Positions 7,563 through 17,053 of a DNA stretch of 64,000 nt are shown here, in pieces (positions within the stretch are counted from its first letter, which is position 1; every line of letters starts with the position of its first letter). This DNA comes from Candidatus Gastranaerophilales bacterium (GTDB lineage Bacteria; Cyanobacteriota; Vampirovibrionia; Gastranaerophilales; Gastranaerophilaceae): assembly GCA_944325175.1 (NCBI GenBank), contig CALUYZ010000004.1:1-64000 (forward strand). Direction: 5' to 3'. Below the pieces are notes generated by a model. The model was given only the letters and a program-made list of their open reading frames with translations, did no database searches and had not been told where the DNA came from. A program made the position numbers and the translations under genes.

Positions 7563-9118
7563 TTGTTTTTAAAATTAACATTCAAGAAAAATGCCAAAGG
7601 TACAAGGCAAATTGCAATAAGGGCAAAAATTTCAAAAACATCAACGTATGCCATTAATTTAGATTGAACCAAAAGCTGTTTGTATAAAAGAGCCCCTGCT
7701 TTATGAATTGCGGGGTTCGACGACATTGTATTTGAAAACCCTGATGCAAAATGAGAAATTCTGTTTTGAAAAACAAGGTTAAAATTGGACATATTTTCAA
7801 CTAAATAAGTTTGGTGAACTTGTAACAATCTCGCAACCAAAGTAGATGACATCGAAACAACAAAAGCTGTCGTAACACATTTTGACAGACTGTGAAGCCC
7901 GGCACCGTTTGAAAGTTCGGATTTTGGTAATGTCCCTAAACACAATGCTGAAATTGGAATAAAAACAAGAATTACACCAATTCCCATTAAAATATTAGGC
8001 AAAACTACGTAACTGTATGAAATTGACAAATTGAGATTAGCATACATAAATGTTGAAACTGCAAGAAAAACAAATCCGACTGAAACCAAAATTCTGTTAT
8101 CAATTTTTTCAACCATTTTTCCTATAATCAAAAGCATAAAAAGGCAAGATATTACCCTTGGCGCAAGTGAAAAGCCGCTAAGCATTGCTGTGTAGCCCAT
8201 TAGACTTTGTAAAAACTGGGGAAGAAGAACAATGGTAACATAAATTATCATATTAACTGATGACCCCAAAATTGTTCCTATAAAAAAGTTTTTATCTTTA
8301 AAAACTCTTAAATTAACAATCGCATTTTTACATTCTAATTCCCAAACAATAAAAAATGCAAAGGCTGAAGCCGAAATTCCCGTTAGCCAACAAATCCAAT
8401 CTGTATCAAACCAGTCATATTGCTGACCTTTATCTAAAACAATCTGCATTGTTAAAAGCCAAACTACAAGTGCAACAAGACCAACAACATCTGTTTTTTT
8501 AACAGGTTTTCTTTCTTTTAATTCTTCAACATTGCAGTGAACCAAAATAATTGAAAAAATACCAACCGGTATATTTATAAGATAAATCCACTGCCAAGCG
8601 GAATTATCCACAATGAAGCCGCCAAATGTAGGGCCCATTATAGAAAACACCATAACCGCAAACCCAAACAAAGCCATTGCAACTCCCCTTTTTTCAAAAG
8701 GAAATGCAGCAATTAAAATGGCTTGAGATATTGGCATCATAGGACCACCGCCTATACCTTGTATAATTCTTCCTATCACAAGAAAATTTAAACTGTGGGC
8801 AAGCGCGCATATAATTGAGCCTATTGTAAAAATTGTAATAAAAACCTTTAGAAAGTTTACCCTTCCCATTAGGTTTTCAAGCCACCCCGTTAAAGGTATT
8901 AAAACCGCATTTGCAATCATATAGCTTGTTATAACCCAATTTGCTTCATCCAAAGTTGAGCCAAAAAAGCCTGCTATATGAGGAATTGCAACGTTTGTGG
9001 CAGATGTTGCAAGCATGGTAAATGCCGTTGGCAGAAGAATTGTAAAAGCAACCAGCCAAAGTGGTGCAGGGTGCGGCTCTTGAGGAGCCTTTAGGTCAAT
9101 TCTTTCTGATATTGGCAT
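7547..9118 (-). CDS. MFS drug efflux transporter, DHA2 (EmrB/QacA) family
   Basis: A 523-residue membrane protein with about 14 hydrophobic segments. It carries the DHA2 signatures WVITSYMIANAVLIPLTGWL (helix 2), GRIIQGIGGGPMMPISQA (motif C region) and NIPVGIF. It exports toxic compounds by proton antiport. It follows the HlyD/EmrA-like gene by 2 nt, so the two are translated together and probably form one pump. No outer-membrane TolC-type gene is nearby, so the third component, if used, is elsewhere. The operon begins with a MarR regulator, which points to drug- or metabolite-induced expression. Substrate unknown. Confidence 0.9.
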   Translation of the reverse strand: MPISERIDLKAPQEPHPAPLWLVAFTILLPTAFTMLATSATNVAIPHIAGFFGSTLDEANWVITSYMIANAVLIPLTGWLENLMGRVNFLKVFITIFTIGSIICALAHSLNFLVIGRIIQGIGGGPMMPISQAILIAAFPFEKRGVAMALFGFAVMVFSIMGPTFGGFIVDNSAWQWIYLINIPVGIFSIILVHCNVEELKERKPVKKTDVVGLVALVVWLLTMQIVLDKGQQYDWFDTDWICWLTGISASAFAFFIVWELECKNAIVNLRVFKDKNFFIGTILGSSVNMIIYVTIVLLPQFLQSLMGYTAMLSGFSLAPRVISCLFMLLIIGKMVEKIDNRILVSVGFVFLAVSTFMYANLNLSISYSYVVLPNILMGIGVILVFIPISALCLGTLPKSELSNGAGLHSLSKCVTTAFVVSMSSTLVARLLQVHQTYLVENMSNFNLVFQNRISHFASGFSNTMSSNPAIHKAGALLYKQLLVQSKLMAYVDVFEIFALIAICLVPLAFFLNVNFKNNKKGA

Positions 9119-9120
9119 TT

Positions 9121-10188
9121 TTATTTAATCCTAACTTCAGGAACAACAGACATGCCGGGCACTATATTGTATTCTGAAATGTCTTCTTCAAAAGTAATTT
9201 TTACAGGCACCCTTTGAACAATTTTAACGTAGCTGCCAACAGCATTTTCAGGCGGGAACAAGCTTGCCTTGGCGCCTGTTGCTCTTTGAATACTGTCTAC
9301 TTTTCCTTTGAATTTTTTGTTTGGGTATGTATCAACTTTAATTGTTACAGGCTGCCCTTTTTTCATATAAGTTAATTGTGTTTCTTTAAAATTGGCAACA
9401 ACCCAAACTTTTTTGGGAACAACCGCTAACATTGGCTGTGCCACTTGAAGATAATTGCCTTGTTCAACGGAACGGTTTGTAACAAGTCCGTCTTGAGGTG
9501 CATAAATTTTTGTATATGATAAGTCTAATTTAGCTTGTTCGACTTCTGCTTCAAGTTTTTTAATTTCAGCAAGTGCTGCTTCTTTACTTGCTTTTGCAGA
9601 TTGCAACATTGAATTTGAAGCTTTTTCATTATCAACTGCAGATTTATATTCCGATTGCGCCACGGTAAGTTTTGTTTTGGCTGCATCGTATTCTTGCTTT
9701 GAAGCTATACCTTCCTTGTGCATTTCAGAATATCTTTTATAATCTTTTTGAGCAAAATCTAATTTAGACTTTGCAGCTTTTATATCATGGTTTGTTTTCA
9801 TTAATTCTGATTCTGAACGATTAATTTGTTTGTTTGCAATGTTAAGAGAAGCTTTTGTGGCAGCTAAACTTGCTTCTTTTTGATTTAGTGCGGTTATATA
9901 ATCGTTTGGGTCGATTTCAACAAGAAGCTGACCTTTTTTAACCTCTTCATTATCATCAACAAGAAGATTAATAACTTGCCCTTTTACTCTCGGTGCAACG
10001 GTTATAATATGACCTTCAACAAAAGCGTCATCTGTTGATTGAAAGTGCATGGAATGAATAATAAAATATATTCCTGCAATTAAAAATATAAGTGCAACAA
10101 TAGACGGCACAATAACACGTTTTTTTGTATATGCCGGTCTTAAATCTTCATGGTGTATTTGAACTTCACCTTCGCTATTAATGCTCAT
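9121..10188 (-). CDS. HlyD/EmrA-family periplasmic adaptor
   Basis: 355 residues: a short cytoplasmic N-terminus, one membrane anchor (IVPSIVALIFLIAGIYFIIH, about residues 25-45), a biotinyl-lipoyl half-motif (VAPRVKGQVINLLVDDNEEV), a long alpha-hairpin coiled coil (about residues 95-210), then the second half-motif (YAPQDGLVTNRSVEQGNYL) and a beta-barrel. This is the EmrA arrangement, linking an inner-membrane MFS pump to the outer envelope. It sits between marR and the EmrB-like gene with 17 nt and 2 nt gaps. Its presence suggests a diderm envelope. Confidence 0.9.
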   Translation of the reverse strand: MSINSEGEVQIHHEDLRPAYTKKRVIVPSIVALIFLIAGIYFIIHSMHFQSTDDAFVEGHIITVAPRVKGQVINLLVDDNEEVKKGQLLVEIDPNDYITALNQKEASLAATKASLNIANKQINRSESELMKTNHDIKAAKSKLDFAQKDYKRYSEMHKEGIASKQEYDAAKTKLTVAQSEYKSAVDNEKASNSMLQSAKASKEAALAEIKKLEAEVEQAKLDLSYTKIYAPQDGLVTNRSVEQGNYLQVAQPMLAVVPKKVWVVANFKETQLTYMKKGQPVTIKVDTYPNKKFKGKVDSIQRATGAKASLFPPENAVGSYVKIVQRVPVKITFEEDISEYNIVPGMSVVPEVRIK

Positions 10189-10205
10189 AAATTATTTTCC
10201 TTATC

Positions 10206-10661
10206 TTATGTTTGTATTTTTGTCTTTGGCTCAAGATTATCAAGCATTTTGCACAATGTATTTATGCAAGCCTCAAGTTCTTCTTTCGTAATGCCATTTA
10301 CTGCACTATTGTGCAATTCAAGCATATAGGGCTTTATTTTTCTATGAATTTCTTTGCCTTTTTCCGTTATTACAATTTTAAATACTTTTCTCTTTTGAAC
10401 ATCTTCAACCCTTTTCACAAGACCTTTTTCTTCTAATATATTTATAAGCCTTGTTATATTCGGACGGTCTTTATATGTAATTTCTGCAATTTGTCTTTGG
10501 TATAATTCGCCATTCTCAACAAGTACAGCTAAAATAACATATTGTTCAGGTGTTATTTCAAAATTGTTTCTTGCAAACATCTGCAACTGTGCAATTTTTG
10601 CCACCAAACCGGTTACGGTCAAAGTAATCAGAACTTTTTTATTTAAAAAGCTTTGAGGCAT
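10206..10661 (-). CDS. MarR-family transcriptional regulator
   Basis: 151 residues with a MarR winged helix-turn-helix: QYVILAVLVENGELYQRQIA, then DRPNITRLINILEEKGLVKR (recognition helix) and the wing VQKRKVFKIVITEKG. Dimerisation helices lie at both ends. It is the first gene of the efflux operon and almost certainly represses it, releasing on ligand binding. A perfect palindrome 40 nt upstream of its start is the likely operator. The start has AGGAAG upstream. Confidence 0.9.
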   Translation of the reverse strand: MPQSFLNKKVLITLTVTGLVAKIAQLQMFARNNFEITPEQYVILAVLVENGELYQRQIAEITYKDRPNITRLINILEEKGLVKRVEDVQKRKVFKIVITEKGKEIHRKIKPYMLELHNSAVNGITKEELEACINTLCKMLDNLEPKTKIQT

Positions 10662-10700
10662 TGTTTCTTCCTGCTTAATTTTAAAGTTGTTAATGCTTCT

Positions 10701-10738
10701 TTGTGTTATTATAATAACACAAGAATTTTTTTTGGCAA
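10701..10738 (-). promoter_or_regulatory. MarR operator and promoter of the efflux operon
   Basis: 10701-10722 is a perfect 22-bp palindrome (half-site TTGTGTTATTA), the size and symmetry of MarR-family operators. It contains -10-like sequences (TATTAT/TATAAT). On the minus strand TTGCCA (10738-10733) could be the -35, 16 nt from TATTAT. A bound repressor would cover the -10 region. Confidence 0.7.
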
Positions 10739-11296
10739 TTATTTTTCACAAGTAAAATTAGCAGCTAGATATTTAAACTTTTTAAATTCATTCTTTTTGT
10801 TGTAGGTTGGTTCAAACAAAACATTTAAAACAAGCTTTTCACCGTTGTTGTTTTTTATTCTTCTGCATTGGTTTTTAAGATAGCTTTCAACATTAGAAAA
10901 GAAATTTCTTGATGCATTTCTTGATTCATAAGACCTTGCTTTGCCTGTTTTGGATTTTGCATCGCCTTTTGCAATGCCAATGGGTTTTGCCATTTCATCA
11001 ATTCTATCTGCATCATATCCTGTTACCAAAAATACATCACAGCCGTTTTTGCCGTAATATGAACGAACCGCAGGGTGTTTTTGATAATCTTTGTCCATTG
11101 CTTTATACATATCAACAAAGCCTTCGTTTTGTTCTTTTAGAGTTCTGTTTAAATTTCTTACAACATAACTTTGGCATTTTTTGACATTTTCTCTTGATGT
11201 TATTCTGTAAACCGTTTCTCCCCCTTGTTCTTTTGCATAATATCGAACAGGGATGTAGCCGTTAAAATTAATATTTGAACATGGCGATAAATTCAT
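10739..11296 (-). CDS. Hypothetical protein
   Basis: 185 residues, basic, no signal peptide and no membrane segment. I do not recognise the family. Its N-terminus (PCSNINFNGYIPV) carries an INFxG-like motif, a form I associate with many short-tagged proteins of gut Melainabacteria; this is memory, not a search. The central part is mixed alpha/beta (YRITSRENVKK, CDVFLVTGYDADRIDEM), followed by a basic stretch and a beta-rich C-terminus. The start has an AAGGAAAG ribosome binding site. It precedes marR on the same strand, but the marR promoter lies between them, so they are probably separate units. Confidence 0.6.
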   Translation of the reverse strand: MNLSPCSNINFNGYIPVRYYAKEQGGETVYRITSRENVKKCQSYVVRNLNRTLKEQNEGFVDMYKAMDKDYQKHPAVRSYYGKNGCDVFLVTGYDADRIDEMAKPIGIAKGDAKSKTGKARSYESRNASRNFFSNVESYLKNQCRRIKNNNGEKLVLNVLFEPTYNKKNEFKKFKYLAANFTCEK

Positions 11297-11364
11297 TTTT
11301 CTTTCCTTGACTTTTGCTATAATAAAACCTAAAAACAGATATTTTTGTTGTTTGAGATAAGAAA

Positions 11365-12282
11365 ATGAAATATTATATTGAACTGTTCCAAATTTTTAAA
11401 AGAAAAGCAAAAAACAGGCTTGAAAAAATATATGCAGGGGTAATGAATATTTTTGGCAGAAAAAAGCTTATTTTTTACTGGCAAAAAGAATTTCTTGAAT
11501 ATTTTTCAAATAATGATACTAATGAAAAACTAAACAATCTTAAACAAGGGCTTGATGAGATTTCAATTCAATATATTGACGATTTTATGAAAAATTCAAA
11601 AAATTGGAACAGGTATATTCCATCAATGGAAGAAAAATCTTGGAGTTTATATGATAAAAAGCTTTTTTCATTATCCGATGAGGGCTTTATTCAACCGTTT
11701 GAAGAAATTATTAAAATTGATCCAATAATGTATCAAACAATATACGGCATGAAAGATGTTCCCAATTTAATTGAACTTGTAAACGGCAGGGATGTTGTTG
11801 ATGCCGGCGGATATTTGGGCGACACGGCTTACATTTTTTCAAATAAATTCCCAAACTCTAATATTTTTGTTTATGAACCTTTAAAAAGAAATGCAGAAAA
11901 AATTCTGTGCGTTAAAAAGAAGCTAAAATCAGATAAAATTACAGTTATACCAAAGGGCTTGGGCGACAAAAAAGAAAATATTGAAATTAAATTTAACTAT
12001 ACCGAAAATGCTGAAATAACAACTCTTGATGAGGATTACAAGGGAAACAATCTGGGTTTAATAAAGGCAGATACGGAAGGGTTTGAAACAAAAATAATTA
12101 AGGGCGCAAAAAATTTAATTCGAACACAAAAGCCCATTCTTGCTATTGCAATGTATCATACTCCAAAGGATTTTTTTGAATTAAAAGATGAAATTCTAAA
12201 ATTAAACCCTGAATATAAATTTATGGTAAGAAGAAGCGAATTTGTTATTCCAACAGCGGATTTAGTTTTAATTGCTTATTAA
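11365..12282 (+). CDS. FkbM-family methyltransferase
   Basis: 305 residues. The C-terminal 190 form a Rossmann SAM-dependent methyltransferase of the FkbM type. Motif I is VVDAGGYLGDTAYIF, motif II is NIFVYEPLKRNAEKI (acidic residue binding the SAM ribose), and the later motif is IKADTEGFETKIIKGAKNLI. An alpha-helical N-terminal region of about 110 residues precedes it. FkbM enzymes usually O-methylate sugars or natural products, so a cell-surface glycan is the likely target. It sits 43 nt before dxs, probably by chance. Confidence 0.85.
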   Translation: MKYYIELFQIFKRKAKNRLEKIYAGVMNIFGRKKLIFYWQKEFLEYFSNNDTNEKLNNLKQGLDEISIQYIDDFMKNSKNWNRYIPSMEEKSWSLYDKKLFSLSDEGFIQPFEEIIKIDPIMYQTIYGMKDVPNLIELVNGRDVVDAGGYLGDTAYIFSNKFPNSNIFVYEPLKRNAEKILCVKKKLKSDKITVIPKGLGDKKENIEIKFNYTENAEITTLDEDYKGNNLGLIKADTEGFETKIIKGAKNLIRTQKPILAIAMYHTPKDFFELKDEILKLNPEYKFMVRRSEFVIPTADLVLIAY

Positions 12283-12325
12283 AATATGGTAGAATTATAC
12301 AAAATAAGAATTAGGAGTTCAGTTT

Positions 12326-14083
12326 ATGGTTTTAGACAAAATAAATTTTCCAAGCGACCTTAAAGCTTTAAATTTTGATGAAATGAAAACTTTGGCAAGC
12401 GAAATAAGAGAATTAATTATAAAAAAAGTGGATACAACAGGCGGGCATATGGGCCCAAATTTAGGGATTGTTGAAGCAACAATTGCAATGCATTATGTTT
12501 TTAACACGCCAAAAGATAAAATTATTTTTGATGTTTCTCACCAATCATACCCCCATAAAATTTTAACAGGCAGAAAAGAAGGCTTTATAAACCCTGAAAT
12601 GTATTTTAAATATACAGGCTATACGGCACCAGAGGAATCAGAATATGATTTATTTAAAGTGGGGCATACATCAACTTCTGTTTCTCTTGCAGTTGGTGTT
12701 GCAAAAGCAAGAGACTTAAAAAATGAAAATTATAATGTAATTGCTCTAATTGGCGATGGTTCCTTATCTGGCGGAGAAGCCTTAGAAGGGCTTGATTATG
12801 CAGCTTCACTTGGAAGTAACATAATTATAATTGTAAATGATAATGATATGTCTATTGCAGAAAACTATGGCGGTTTATATGGCAATTTGAAAGAATTAAG
12901 GGAACATAAAGGAAAATCGGAAAATAATTTCTTTAAAGCCCTAGGGTTTGAATATTTTTATATTGATGAAGGAAACGATGTTGAAAAATTAATTGAAGGC
13001 TTTAAAAAAGTTAAAGATACAAATAAACCCACCATTGTTCACATTAAAACTCAAAAAGGGAAAGGTTTAAAATTAGCGGAAGAAAACAGGGAATACTTTC
13101 ATTGGATTTTACCAAACGGCATTGAAGATTTTGGGAAAAATGTTTCTATGCCTGAAAATTATACAGACCTTACAAAAGAATACATTTTAAACGAAGCTAA
13201 AAACGACCCTTCTTTTGTTGTTGTAAATGCTGCAACGCCTGGGGTTTTTGGGTTTGATAAAGAATTTAGAAATAAACTTAAAGGTCAATACGTTGATGTT
13301 GGCATTGCAGAAGAACATGCCATTGCTATGACATCTGCCTTAGCTAAAAATGGCGCAAGACCAATATTTGCTGTTATGAGCTCATTTATTCAAAGAACAT
13401 ATGACCAACTGTCGCAAGATTTAGCTTTAAATAATTCGCCTGCAACAATTCTTGTTTATTGGGGCGGAATTTCAAATGCAGATGCAACACACCTTTGTTC
13501 TTTTGATATGTCTTTAATAAGCAATATTCCAAACATTAACTATTTAGCTCCCACAAACAAAGAAGAATACTTGGCAATGCTTGATTATGCAACCAAAAAA
13601 TCAACAACACCAACGGTTATAAGGGTGCCTGCTATTTCTCTTGAAAAAACAGGCATGACAGATAAGACAGATTATTCAAAAGCAAAATATAATGTAGTTT
13701 TTGAAGGAAAAGACATTGCCATTTTAGGTTTAGGAAATTTCTATAAACTAGGGGTTGAAGTTTACAACGAATTAAAAAATAAGGGTTTAAACCCAACATT
13801 AATTAATCCAAAATTCATATCTAAACTTGATTTTGAAACTTTAGATAAAATTAAAGATAATCATAAAATTGTAATTACTTTGGAAGACGGCATATTAGAC
13901 GGGGGCTTTGGGCAAAAAGTTGCAGGGTACCTTGCAAAATTTGGCGTTAAAGTTTTAAATTATGGTGCATTAAAAGAATTTACGGATAGAATCCCTTTAG
14001 ATGAACTTTACACAAAATATCGCTTGAAAAAAGAACTTATTATTGAAGATGTAATAAATTCTATGAACCTTGTAAATGTTTAA
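12326..14083 (+). CDS. dxs: 1-deoxy-D-xylulose-5-phosphate synthase (short form)
   Basis: 585 residues with the three-domain transketolase-like fold of DXS: GGHMGPNLGIVEATIAMHYV and HQSYPHKILTGR at the start, the thiamine-diphosphate site GDGSLSGGEALEGL with IIVNDNDMSI, and the pyrimidine domain Glu in DVGIAEEHAIAM. It condenses pyruvate and glyceraldehyde-3-phosphate, the first step of the MEP isoprenoid pathway. It is shorter than the roughly 620-640 residues of proteobacterial and photosynthetic DXS, matching the short forms of clostridia and other anaerobes. Ribosome binding site AGGAG. A related transketolase-like enzyme cannot be wholly excluded, but the motifs favour DXS. Confidence 0.85.
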   Translation: MVLDKINFPSDLKALNFDEMKTLASEIRELIIKKVDTTGGHMGPNLGIVEATIAMHYVFNTPKDKIIFDVSHQSYPHKILTGRKEGFINPEMYFKYTGYTAPEESEYDLFKVGHTSTSVSLAVGVAKARDLKNENYNVIALIGDGSLSGGEALEGLDYAASLGSNIIIIVNDNDMSIAENYGGLYGNLKELREHKGKSENNFFKALGFEYFYIDEGNDVEKLIEGFKKVKDTNKPTIVHIKTQKGKGLKLAEENREYFHWILPNGIEDFGKNVSMPENYTDLTKEYILNEAKNDPSFVVVNAATPGVFGFDKEFRNKLKGQYVDVGIAEEHAIAMTSALAKNGARPIFAVMSSFIQRTYDQLSQDLALNNSPATILVYWGGISNADATHLCSFDMSLISNIPNINYLAPTNKEEYLAMLDYATKKSTTPTVIRVPAISLEKTGMTDKTDYSKAKYNVVFEGKDIAILGLGNFYKLGVEVYNELKNKGLNPTLINPKFISKLDFETLDKIKDNHKIVITLEDGILDGGFGQKVAGYLAKFGVKVLNYGALKEFTDRIPLDELYTKYRLKKELIIEDVINSMNLVNV

Positions 14084-14090
14084 AACCTTA

Positions 14091-14117
14091 AAAGCCCCTA
14101 ATTTAGGGGCTTTTAAT
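14091..14117 (+). terminator. Terminator of dxs
   Basis: AAAAGCCCCTAA/TTAGGGGCTTTT is a hairpin with almost no loop followed by Ts, 8 nt after the dxs stop. Confidence 0.85.
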
Positions 14118-14304
14118 TATTTGTTAAAAACTTGTTACATTTAAAAAATAAAAAGGCAATTTTAAATAAGAAAATTTGTTTATAAAAGAGTAGGGAATGA
14201 AAATTTAAAAGGAAGAAAAAACAGCATTATTATTGCATTTGAGCAATTAATAAGCACTAAAAAAGAATTATTTTACTCTCTCTTAATATCCTCGTGTTTA
14301 TTTG

Positions 14305-14336
14305 AATGTTTGTCAATTTTGACAGACATTTTTTTT
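14305..14336 (+). terminator. Orphan rightward terminator-like hairpin
   Basis: AATGTTTGTCA pairs with TGACAGACATT (one wobble), and a run of Ts follows on the plus strand. No plus-strand gene precedes it after the dxs terminator. It could end a small RNA transcribed from 14,120-14,300, or just separate dxs from the converging pcrA. Confidence 0.5.
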
Positions 14337-14339
14337 ATT

Positions 14340-16958
14340 TTAAAAAGCTTTTAGGTTAGATGTTTTTGAATCCATTTCTTTTATGCCATGCTTTAAAAAA
14401 TCTACTTTATAAGAAATTTCATCTCCAACATTTTTTGATTCTTTAATAAAGCCAATGCCATAAGTTGAATGAAAAACCCTTGAGCCAACGGGAAACCCTG
14501 TTTTTTTAAGAGCTTCGCCTGAATTAACGGCTTTTTGTTTACATTTATTAATAAGTGCTGAAACATCCACCTTTGGCTGTGGCGCTTGATTTTGGGCAGT
14601 TGGCTTTTGAATTGTTTTTTGTTCAAAAGTTTTATTTTGGCTTGAGTAAGTTTCTATTTTTTTAATAACAGGTTTATTTTCAGTTTGCTCTAAAGAAAGC
14701 CCTTCAACGGTGGGTTTTTTCTTTACCACGATTGTTGTTTTCTTTTTAACATCTTTTAAACTGGATGCTAAATTATTTGTTGAGTTTGCAGGTTTTACAA
14801 CAATCGAATTTGCGCTTTTAGAAATTGCCCCTTCATTTGAATGTTCTTTTTTCTTTGCAATAACTGCATTTTTAAAGCTGGAGTCAAATTTTGGTTTATT
14901 TAGATTGTATCCGCCCCAGCCTTGGTTATAACTTGGTTCTCTTTCTTGTTTGACAAAATCTTCTTCAATAAGGCTTTCTGGGATTTCATCTATAAAACGG
15001 CTTTTTGGGAAGTTTTTAATATCTCCCCAAACACGCCTTCTTTTTGCGTATGTAAGATATAAGGTTTCTTTTGCCCTTGTAATTCCAACATACATAAGCC
15101 TTCTTTCTTCCTCCAGTTCGCTTTTATTTTCATAAACGGCATTAACAGCTCTAGACCCCGGAAACAAGCCTTCTTCAAGCCCAACAAGAAAAACAACGGG
15201 GTATTCAAGCCCTTTTGCAGCGTGAAGTGTCATTAAGGTAACAGATTTTTCTTCTTCTTTTAATTGGTCAACATCAGAAACCAAAGCCACTTGAGATAAA
15301 AAGTTTCCTAAAATTCCAAGGTCTTCTTCTTCATCAATTTCAAATTCATCTGCTTCAAATTCTTTAATAACATTTATAAATTCCTGCAAGTTTTCAATTC
15401 TGGATTGGTTTTCAACCGTGTCTTCTTCTTTTAATTCTCTTAAATAGCCGGTTTCTTCCATAACGATTGCAGCAAATTCAGATAATTCATAATTATTTTG
15501 TTTTTCGATTAAAGAATTTATCATATTTGCAAAATTTAATAAAACGCCCGTATGGCGGGAAGAAAAATCGGGGTAATCGTTAATATTTTCAATTATGGTG
15601 AAAGCCGAAACTTCTTTTTCATCAGATAATGAAAAGATTTTTTTCAATGTTGTGTCGCCAATTCCCCTTTTTGGAACATTTATAACACGCCTTAAACTTT
15701 GGTTGTCGTGTTTATTATAAATCAATTTTAAATATGCAATTATATCTTTAATTTCTTTTCTTTCATAGAACCTTAAACCCCCAACTATCTTATAAGGGGT
15801 GTTATTTGACATTAAAGCTTCTTCAATTCCCCTTGATTGGGCGTTTGTTCTGTATAAAACGGCAATATCTTCATAATTTACACCGTTTCTGTTTAATTCT
15901 TTTATTTTTTTTGCAACATAAAGGCTTTCTTCATAATCAGATTCTGCTTCATAAACCATGATTTTGTCGCCGTCGCCTTTTGTTGAATAAAGGTTTTTAT
16001 CAAGCCTTTCTACGTTGTTTTGAATAACTTCGTTTGCGGCATTTAAAATGTTGCCTGTTGACCTGTAGTTTTGCTCTAATTTAATTAATTTTGTGTTTTT
16101 ATAATCTTTTTGGAAATTTAAAATTATTTTATAATCTGCACCGCGCCAGCTATAGATTGATTGGTCAACATCGCCAACGGCGCACAAGGAACAATTCTTA
16201 TCTTCAGCTTTTTCATTATCGAATAAAAGCTTAACAAATTCATATTGGGTTTTGTTTGTGTCTTGAAATTCATCTACCAAAATGTGCTTAAACCTTGCTG
16301 CATAAAGGTTTCTTACTTCTTCATTCTGCTTCATTAAATTAACCGAAAGCATTAACATGTCGTCAAAATCAAGCGCATTATTTAGGGCAAGCTGTTTTTC
16401 ATATTCATAATAAATTTCTGATATTTTTTCTGTTTTGTAATCTCTTGCAGTTGTTGCAAAAGTGTAGGCATCTTGCATTTTGTTTTTTGCATTTGAAATT
16501 ATGGATTTCACCATTTTTGGTTCATAAATTTTTTCATCCAAATTAAATTTTTTAATTGCATTTTTTATAATGGTTTTTGTGTCTGTATCATCATAAATTA
16601 CAAAATTGTTATCCCAGCTTCTGCCATCTTTTGTTTTATATGTGTTTAAGTGCCTTCTTAAAATTTTTCCTGAAATAGAGTGGAATGTGCCAACCCACAT
16701 TTTTTTTACAACGGGTTCGCCCAAATATAAACTTAGCCTTTGCTGCATTTCTTTACTTGCTTTATTTGTAAATGTAACTGCCAAAACTTCAAAAGGGTTT
16801 GCGCCCGTATCAACTAAATTTGCAATTCTGCTTGTTAAAACCTTTGTTTTGCCGGAACCTGCGCCCGCTAAAACCAAAATTGCACCGTTTGGCTCTCTTA
16901 CTGCTTCGTTTTGTCTTTCGTTTAAGCCTTTTAAAAAGCTTGGCATGCTCTCTATCAC
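14340..16958 (-). CDS. pcrA: ATP-dependent DNA helicase PcrA/UvrD
   Basis: An 872-residue superfamily-1 3'-5' helicase with all motifs in order: Q-motif GLNERQNEAV, Walker A VLAGAGSGKT (about residues 30-39), Ia VTFTNKAS, II LVDEFQDTN, III DQSIYSWRGAD, IV LEQNYRS, V TLHAAKGLEYPVVFLVG, VI RRLMYVGITRAK. After a long low-complexity linker (about residues 690-805) it ends with the PcrA/UvrD C-terminal Tudor-like RNA-polymerase-binding patch (GSRVFHSTYGIGFI). It unwinds DNA in repair and clears replication-transcription conflicts. The GTG start at 16958 has AGGGGA upstream; the ATG four codons in is an alternative. Confidence 0.92.
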   Translation of the reverse strand: MIESMPSFLKGLNERQNEAVREPNGAILVLAGAGSGKTKVLTSRIANLVDTGANPFEVLAVTFTNKASKEMQQRLSLYLGEPVVKKMWVGTFHSISGKILRRHLNTYKTKDGRSWDNNFVIYDDTDTKTIIKNAIKKFNLDEKIYEPKMVKSIISNAKNKMQDAYTFATTARDYKTEKISEIYYEYEKQLALNNALDFDDMLMLSVNLMKQNEEVRNLYAARFKHILVDEFQDTNKTQYEFVKLLFDNEKAEDKNCSLCAVGDVDQSIYSWRGADYKIILNFQKDYKNTKLIKLEQNYRSTGNILNAANEVIQNNVERLDKNLYSTKGDGDKIMVYEAESDYEESLYVAKKIKELNRNGVNYEDIAVLYRTNAQSRGIEEALMSNNTPYKIVGGLRFYERKEIKDIIAYLKLIYNKHDNQSLRRVINVPKRGIGDTTLKKIFSLSDEKEVSAFTIIENINDYPDFSSRHTGVLLNFANMINSLIEKQNNYELSEFAAIVMEETGYLRELKEEDTVENQSRIENLQEFINVIKEFEADEFEIDEEEDLGILGNFLSQVALVSDVDQLKEEEKSVTLMTLHAAKGLEYPVVFLVGLEEGLFPGSRAVNAVYENKSELEEERRLMYVGITRAKETLYLTYAKRRRVWGDIKNFPKSRFIDEIPESLIEEDFVKQEREPSYNQGWGGYNLNKPKFDSSFKNAVIAKKKEHSNEGAISKSANSIVVKPANSTNNLASSLKDVKKKTTIVVKKKPTVEGLSLEQTENKPVIKKIETYSSQNKTFEQKTIQKPTAQNQAPQPKVDVSALINKCKQKAVNSGEALKKTGFPVGSRVFHSTYGIGFIKESKNVGDEISYKVDFLKHGIKEMDSKTSNLKAF

Positions 16959-17053
16959 TAAAAAATTCCCCTATAAAAAATAAAAAAATTGAAAAATATG
17001 AAAAATATGATATTATTATAATACAAAAAAATATGCGTTTTAGGAAAATTTAG

